A stretch of DNA of 46,051 nt from an uncultured Butyrivibrio sp. (GTDB lineage: Bacteria; Bacillota; Clostridia; Lachnospirales; Lachnospiraceae), in assembly GCA_945928575.1 (NCBI GenBank), contig CAMENP010000018.1, positions 1 through 46,051 of the forward strand, written 5' to 3'. Position numbers and translations under genes: made by a program. Below are positions 41,830 through 46,051 of the stretch, in pieces. Below the pieces are notes generated by a model. The model did not search any database and was not told the DNA's origin. It saw only the letters and a list, made by a program, of their open reading frames with translations. Numbering within the stretch: the first letter of the stretch is position 1; each line of letters starts with the position of its first letter.

Positions 41830-42795
41830 ATGAAGAAGAATTTATTCACAAAGGCAGCAGCATTTATCGCTGTAGCAGCACTTACAGCAGGAACATTTGC
41901 AGGATGTTCAAACTCGAGCTCAAAGGACAATGCTACAACAGCAGCAGGAGCAACCAAGGCAGAGCAGACAACAGATAAGCAGGATAACAACAGCGCTGCA
42001 GCTGATTTTGATACATCAAAAGATATCACGGTAGTAACAAGAGAGGAAGGCTCTGGAACAAGAGGAGCTTTCGTAGAACTTACAGGAGTTGAGCAGAAAG
42101 ATGCCGACGGTAAGAAAATCGATATGACAACCGAGGAAGCAATCGTTCAGTCAAGTACACAGAACGTAATCACAGCGGTAAACGGTGATACATATGCAAT
42201 CGGTTATGTTTCACTCGGATCACTTAACAAAGACGTTAAGGCAGTTAAGGTAGACGGAGTTGAAGCTACAGTTGATACTGTTAAGTCAGGCGATTACAAG
42301 GTACAGCGTCCGTTCAACATCGCAACAAAGGATGATGTAAGCGATGCAGCCAAGGATTTCATCAGCTATATCATGAGTTCTGAAGGACAGGCAATCATTG
42401 AGGATAACGGTTACATCAAGGCTGATGATGCAGCAGCAGCTTACGCAGCAACAGATGCTAAGGGCGAAGTTAAGGTATCCGGTTCTTCATCTGTAACACC
42501 TGTAATGGAGAAACTTAAAGAAGCATATGAGAAAGTTAATTCAAATGTAACAGTTACGATCAACCAGAGTGATTCTTCAACAGGTATGAAGGATGCATCT
42601 GAGGGAATCAGTGATATCGGAATGGCTTCAAGAGATTTAAAGGACAGCGAACTTGAGACACTTAAGAACACTGTAATAGCAAAAGACGGTATAGCAATTG
42701 TAGTAAACAATGCATCACCTATAGAAAACCTTACATCAGACCAGATCATGAAAATTTACACAGGTGAGATTACAACCTGGGCAGATGTAAAATAA
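41830..42795 (+). CDS. pstS: Phosphate-binding lipoprotein PstS, apparently circularly permuted
   Basis: A 321-residue lipoprotein with lipobox TFAGC (C26), a low-complexity linker to about residue 60, then a PstS fold in unusual order. Residues 66-196 (ITVVTREEGSGTRGAF to IIEDNGYIKAD) correspond to the second half of ordinary PstS. Residues 213-320 (EVKVSGSSSVTPVMEKL, INQSDSSTGMKDASEGISDIGMASRDL, LTSDQIMKIYTGEITTWADV) correspond to the first half. The protein stops one residue after TTWADV, which in other PstS proteins leads on towards the TREEGSGTR block. All phosphate-contacting loops are kept, so binding is expected to work. AAAGGAG precedes the ATG. First of pstSCAB-phoU. Confidence 0.9.
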   Translation: MKKNLFTKAAAFIAVAALTAGTFAGCSNSSSKDNATTAAGATKAEQTTDKQDNNSAAADFDTSKDITVVTREEGSGTRGAFVELTGVEQKDADGKKIDMTTEEAIVQSSTQNVITAVNGDTYAIGYVSLGSLNKDVKAVKVDGVEATVDTVKSGDYKVQRPFNIATKDDVSDAAKDFISYIMSSEGQAIIEDNGYIKADDAAAAYAATDAKGEVKVSGSSSVTPVMEKLKEAYEKVNSNVTVTINQSDSSTGMKDASEGISDIGMASRDLKDSELETLKNTVIAKDGIAIVVNNASPIENLTSDQIMKIYTGEITTWADVK

Positions 42796-42811
42796 TAAAT
42801 GCAGATGAATT

Positions 42812-42851
42812 AATGCAGGACCGGTACATGAAACAATGTACCGGCCGCATT
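42812..42851 (+). promoter_or_regulatory. Hairpin between pstS and pstC
   Basis: CCGGTACAT (42821-42829) pairs perfectly with ATGTACCGG (42836-42844) around a six-base loop. An outer AATGC (42812-42816) pairs with GCATT (42847-42851). No T-run follows. Such intercistronic stems often protect the upstream message or partly terminate, giving more binding protein than permease. Confidence 0.65.
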
Positions 42852-42902
42852 TGCATAATATAAGGGCTGCGCAAAGCGGTATTACCCTTAAAGGAGTTTT
42901 GA

Positions 42903-43751
42903 ATGAGAAAAGTTGTAGATAAAATAATGGAAATAGTTTTTCTGGTGCTGGCGTGCGTATCGATCGTTGCGGTAGTGCTTGTATGCTATTTCATGTTCTC
43001 AAGAGGAATTCCTGCAATTAAACAGATAGGATTTGGCGAGTTTATCACAGGCAAAATCTGGAAGCCTACATATGATTATTTCGGAATTCTGCCTATGATA
43101 GTGGGCAGCCTTCTGGTAACCGCAGGGGCGCTGGTAATAGGCGTGCCGGTCGGTATCTTTATGGCCGTATTTATGGCGAGGTTCTGTCCTCCGGTTATAT
43201 ATAAAATAGCAAACCCTATAGTTAATCTTCTTGCAGGAATACCTTCAATTATATATGGATTTTTCGGTATGATGATAGTCGTTCCGTTCGTCCGTGAACA
43301 TATAGGCGGTAAGGGATACAGTATTCTTTCCGCATCGATAATCCTTGGTATAATGATCCTTCCGACAATAATAAGTGTATCGGAAGCAGCTATAAAAGCG
43401 GTACCGGAAAGTTATTACGAAGGTGCGCTTGCACTTGGTGCTACCAAAGAAATAAGCGTATTCAAGACGGTTCTTCCAGCGGCCAAATCAGGAATTATGG
43501 CAGCGGTTACACTTGGAATCGGCAGGGCTATCGGTGAGACGATGGCAGTGCAGATGGTAGTCGGTAACCAGGCGAGACTTCCGCACAGTATTCTCGACGG
43601 TGTAAGAACACTTACCACCAATATAGTAACCGAAATGGGATATGCAGCAGATCTGCACAGAGAGGCACTTATAGCGACAGGCGTTGTACTCTTTGTGTTC
43701 ATACTGATAATCAATCTCCTGCTTGCGTTTATTAAAAGGAGGAAGGACTGA
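42903..43751 (+). CDS. pstC: Phosphate ABC transporter permease PstC
   Basis: A 282-residue membrane protein with about six helices. The PstC marks are ISRG-like FMFSRGIPAIKQIGFGEFITGKIW after helix 1, the characteristic FGILPMIVGSLLVTAGALVIGVPVGI, GIPSIIYGFFGMMIVVPFV, and the EAA loop YYEGALALGATKEISVFKTVLPAAKSGIMAA. It forms the channel with PstA. AAAGGAG precedes the ATG. The stop overlaps the pstA start by one base. Confidence 0.95.
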   Translation: MRKVVDKIMEIVFLVLACVSIVAVVLVCYFMFSRGIPAIKQIGFGEFITGKIWKPTYDYFGILPMIVGSLLVTAGALVIGVPVGIFMAVFMARFCPPVIYKIANPIVNLLAGIPSIIYGFFGMMIVVPFVREHIGGKGYSILSASIILGIMILPTIISVSEAAIKAVPESYYEGALALGATKEISVFKTVLPAAKSGIMAAVTLGIGRAIGETMAVQMVVGNQARLPHSILDGVRTLTTNIVTEMGYAADLHREALIATGVVLFVFILIINLLLAFIKRRKD

Positions 43752-44581
43752 TGAAAATGCGTGGAAAAATAAGTTCGGTTATCCTAAGGATTGCAATGTA
43801 TGTGTCAGCGGGTCTTACGGCAGCGGCATTACTCTTCATACTCGGTTATATCCTTGTGAAAGGTATTCCGAATCTGGCATCGCCGGGATTGTTTGCATGG
43901 GAATATACATCCGACAACGTGTCGCTTGTGCCGGCGGCAATAAATACACTTATGCTTGTGGCACTTGCACTTGTGATGTCAATTCCGTTTGGAATCGGTT
44001 CTGCGATATATCTTACCGAATATGCCAAGAAAGGCAATAAATTCGTAAGTGTTATCCGTGTTACAACGGAAACATTGAGCGGTATCCCGTCAATCATATA
44101 CGGACTTTTCGGTATGCTTTTCTTCGTAACGGCACTCAAATGGCAGTATTCGATACTTGCGGGAGCTGCAACGGTTGCGATAATGGTTCTCCCGACAATA
44201 ATGAGGACCACCGAAGAAGCGCTTCTTGCGGTACCGGATTCGTTCCGTGAAGCAAGTCTTGCACTCGGTGCAGGTAAATTAAGGACAATTTTTAAAATAG
44301 TACTTCCGTCGGCAATGCCGGGAATCCTCTCGGGCGTAATACTTGCGATAGGACGTATGGTAGGAGAGACGGCAGCATTACTGTATACATCGGGCGCGGT
44401 TGCATCTGTTGCCAAGGGCGTTATGAGTCCGGGCAGAACTCTTGCCATCCATATGTATACAATATCGTCGGAAGCATTTCACACGAACCAGACGTTCGCA
44501 ACGGCAGTTGTACTTCTTGTGGTTGTGTTTATACTTAACACACTCGCATCATTTGTTGCGAAGAAATTAACCAAGAAGTAA
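43751..44581 (+). CDS. pstA: Phosphate ABC transporter permease PstA
   Basis: A 276-residue membrane protein with about six helices, the partner of PstC. Marks are SLVPAAINTLMLVALALVMSIPFGIGSAIYL, LSGIPSIIYGLFGMLFFV, and the EAA loop SFREASLALGAGKLRTIFKIVLPSAMPGIL, followed by GRMVGETAALLYTSG. GGAGG lies about seven bases before the ATG, inside the end of pstC, with a one-base stop/start overlap. Confidence 0.95.
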   Translation: MKMRGKISSVILRIAMYVSAGLTAAALLFILGYILVKGIPNLASPGLFAWEYTSDNVSLVPAAINTLMLVALALVMSIPFGIGSAIYLTEYAKKGNKFVSVIRVTTETLSGIPSIIYGLFGMLFFVTALKWQYSILAGAATVAIMVLPTIMRTTEEALLAVPDSFREASLALGAGKLRTIFKIVLPSAMPGILSGVILAIGRMVGETAALLYTSGAVASVAKGVMSPGRTLAIHMYTISSEAFHTNQTFATAVVLLVVVFILNTLASFVAKKLTKK

Positions 44582-44603
44582 CAGGAAGTAAGGAGATAAT
44601 TAT

Positions 44604-45356
44604 ATGGCAGACAAATACCAGGTTGAAAATCTTAATTTGTATTACGGAAATTTCCATGCACTTAAAGATATCAATCTTAATATAAAAGAAAAAGAAATAA
44701 CGGCATTTATCGGACCGTCAGGCTGCGGTAAGTCAACATTCATAAAGACACTCAACAGAATGAATGACCTTGTTGCAGGCTGTAAGATAACGGGAAAAGT
44801 TCTTCTTGACGGTGAGGATATTTTCGGAAAGATGGATGTGTGTGCTCTCAGAAAAAGAGTCGGCATGGTATTCCAGAAACCGAATCCGTTTCCAATGAGT
44901 GTATATGATAACATAGCATTCGGACCGAGAACGCACGGAATCAAATCCAAAGCAAAACTTGATGAAATCGTGGAAAAATCATTAAGAGATGCCGCTATAT
45001 GGGATGAACTTAAGGACAGACTTAAGAAATCGGCACTCGGACTTTCGGGCGGACAGCAGCAGCGTCTCTGCATCGCCAGGGCACTCGCGGTTAAGCCGGA
45101 GGTAATTCTTATGGATGAGCCTACATCGGCACTTGACCCGATATCTACATCCAAAATAGAGGATTTGGTAATGGAACTTAAGAAAGACTACTCTATCATC
45201 ATGGTAACGCATAACATGCAGCAGGCGGTCAGAGTAGCGGATAAAACAGTATTTTTCCTGCTTGGTGAGATAATTGAAGCAGGAGAGACACAGCAGATTT
45301 TCTCAATGCCTAAGGACAAGAGAACAGAAGACTATATTTCAGGGAGGTTTGGCTGA
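44604..45356 (+). CDS. pstB: Phosphate ABC transporter ATPase PstB
   Basis: A 250-residue ATPase that powers PstCA. It has Walker [10 protein letters not shown] near residue 33, the PstB-specific LNRMNDL, Q-loop [21 protein letters not shown], signature [16 protein letters not shown], Walker [14 protein letters not shown] and the switch histidine in [13 protein letters not shown]. Length is normal. The stop overlaps the phoU start by one base. Confidence 0.97.
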   Translation: MADKYQVENLNLYYGNFHALKDINLNIKEKEITAFIGPSGCGKSTFIKTLNRMNDLVAGCKITGKVLLDGEDIFGKMDVCALRKRVGMVFQKPNPFPMSVYDNIAFGPRTHGIKSKAKLDEIVEKSLRDAAIWDELKDRLKKSALGLSGGQQQRLCIARALAVKPEVILMDEPTSALDPISTSKIEDLVMELKKDYSIIMVTHNMQQAVRVADKTVFFLLGEIIEAGETQQIFSMPKDKRTEDYISGRFG

Positions 45357-46003
45357 TGAGAGACAAATACGAGCTTCAGTTAAAGCAGCTTAATGATCTA
45401 ATGATACACATGGGAAGCCTTATTGAGGCGGCAATTGAGATGGCAATTGAGGCACTTGTAAAGGGAGATGCGGACAAGGCACGTGAAGCAGTTGAGTTTG
45501 ATGATACGATCGATCAGGCCCAGAAAGATATTGAAAGCCTTTGTATGCGCATACTTTTGATGCAGCAGCCTGTGGCCACCGACTTAAGATTCGTGTCAAC
45601 CGCACTTAAACTTGTAACCGATATGGAAAGAATCGGCGACCATGCGGCTGACATATCAGAAATTACAATTTCACTTGTCGGATCCGAATATGTCAAGGAC
45701 CTTGATGTTATCAAAAAAATGGCAGCAGAGACCAGCAGCATGGTCATAAAGAGCGTTGAATCGTATGTAAGCAGAAATCAGGAAGAAGCCAAAGAAGTCA
45801 TTGCTTATGATGATGTCATTGATGATCTTTTCATCAAGGAAAAAGATGAAATTGTTAAGATGATCGGTGAGAATCCTAAATGCGGAAGCGAAGCAACCGA
45901 TCTTCTTATGATTGCCAAGTATTTTGAAAGAATCGGTGACCACGCAAGCAATATTGCCGAGTGGGCGCTTTATGCGAAGACCGGTGATATCAATGTTTGC
46001 TAA
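45356..46003 (+). CDS. phoU: Phosphate signalling protein PhoU
   Basis: A 215-residue helical protein made of two repeated PhoU domains. Each holds the metal-binding signature: LKLVTDMERIGDHAADI near residues 84-100 and LLMIAKYFERIGDHASNIAEW near 184-204. PhoU links phosphate transport through PstB to the phosphate-sensing two-component system. No PhoR/PhoB pair is in the window. It ends the operon and is followed by a hairpin that reaches the window edge. Confidence 0.95.
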   Translation: MRDKYELQLKQLNDLMIHMGSLIEAAIEMAIEALVKGDADKAREAVEFDDTIDQAQKDIESLCMRILLMQQPVATDLRFVSTALKLVTDMERIGDHAADISEITISLVGSEYVKDLDVIKKMAAETSSMVIKSVESYVSRNQEEAKEVIAYDDVIDDLFIKEKDEIVKMIGENPKCGSEATDLLMIAKYFERIGDHASNIAEWALYAKTGDINVC

Positions 46004-46011
46004 ATTCGGTC

Positions 46012-46050
46012 GAACTGATCGGTCAGCTCGGATGAGCTGACCGCAAGTTC
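46012..46050 (+). terminator. Hairpin after phoU, probable operon terminator
   Basis: CGGTCAGCTC (46020-46029) pairs with GAGCTGACCG (46034-46043) around GGAT. An outer GAACT (46012-46016) pairs with AGTTC (46046-46050). Any T-run would lie outside the window. Confidence 0.6.
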
Positions 46051-46051
46051 A

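Noticed and set aside
46004-46051. Start of another gene after phoU
   Set aside because: The sequence is taken up by a long inverted repeat, and no start codon with a ribosome site is present before the window ends.

Overview
This 46 kb window looks like a chromosomal segment from a spore-forming or ancestrally spore-forming Clostridia bacterium, most likely a Lachnospiraceae member of a gut or rumen community. The evidence is the spore-coat cotJ genes, strong GGAGG ribosome binding sites, short operons with overlapping stops and starts, an ECF-type BioY and ThiW, a FeoA-FeoB fusion, and an intracellular plant-glycan operon. Genus and species cannot be fixed by reading alone. I see no tRNA, rRNA, CRISPR array, insertion sequence or prophage. 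No gap between genes exceeds about 200 bases, apart from those described as regulatory.

Layout. (1) 64-748, minus strand: cotJA-cotJB and a cotJC that stops being CotJC-like after 31 codons, right at the window edge. (2) 872-6898, minus strand: a three-gene cytoplasmic xyloglucan-oligosaccharide operon (GH31 alpha-xylosidase, GH74, SGNH acetylesterase). (3) 7064-9652: clpB. (4) 9701-13923: a TPP riboswitch with its terminator, then a thiamine salvage operon thiE-thiD-cytX-thiW-thiM. (5) 14068-17225: a sodium symporter, an AlkD-like DNA repair protein and an M20 amidohydrolase, convergent with a 576-residue regulator carrying two helix-turn-helix motifs. (6) 19130-23720: a tightly packed three-gene operon of unknown function, with two membrane-anchored TPR proteins and one exported protein. 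(7) 23840-27405: an Eis-like acetyltransferase and a FeoA-FeoB iron transporter. (8) 27430-30836: a two-component system divergent from a beta-helix lipoprotein. (9) 30917-34237: a zinc-ribbon membrane protein paired with a TPM-domain protein ending in a 19-glycine run, then an orphan FliD-like protein. (10) 34330-39691: a FecCD-type uptake system whose ATPase is fused to a second P-loop NTPase of THEP1 type, followed by trmO, a BirA-type operator and bioY, and a small kinase-like ATPase. (11) 39741-41405, minus strand: hybrid cluster protein. (12) 41560-46003: an HPr-like protein without the phosphorylatable histidine, then pstS-pstC-pstA-pstB-phoU.

The most unusual items are these. PstS appears circularly permuted: the half that is normally C-terminal comes first. 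The ABC ATPase-THEP1 fusion sits in a metal or chelate uptake operon. The 19130-23720 operon is an uncharacterised exported/TPR system. cotJC is broken in a way that could mark an intervening element or an assembly edge. The sugar operon has no export signals, so xyloglucan breakdown would be finished inside the cell on imported oligosaccharides.
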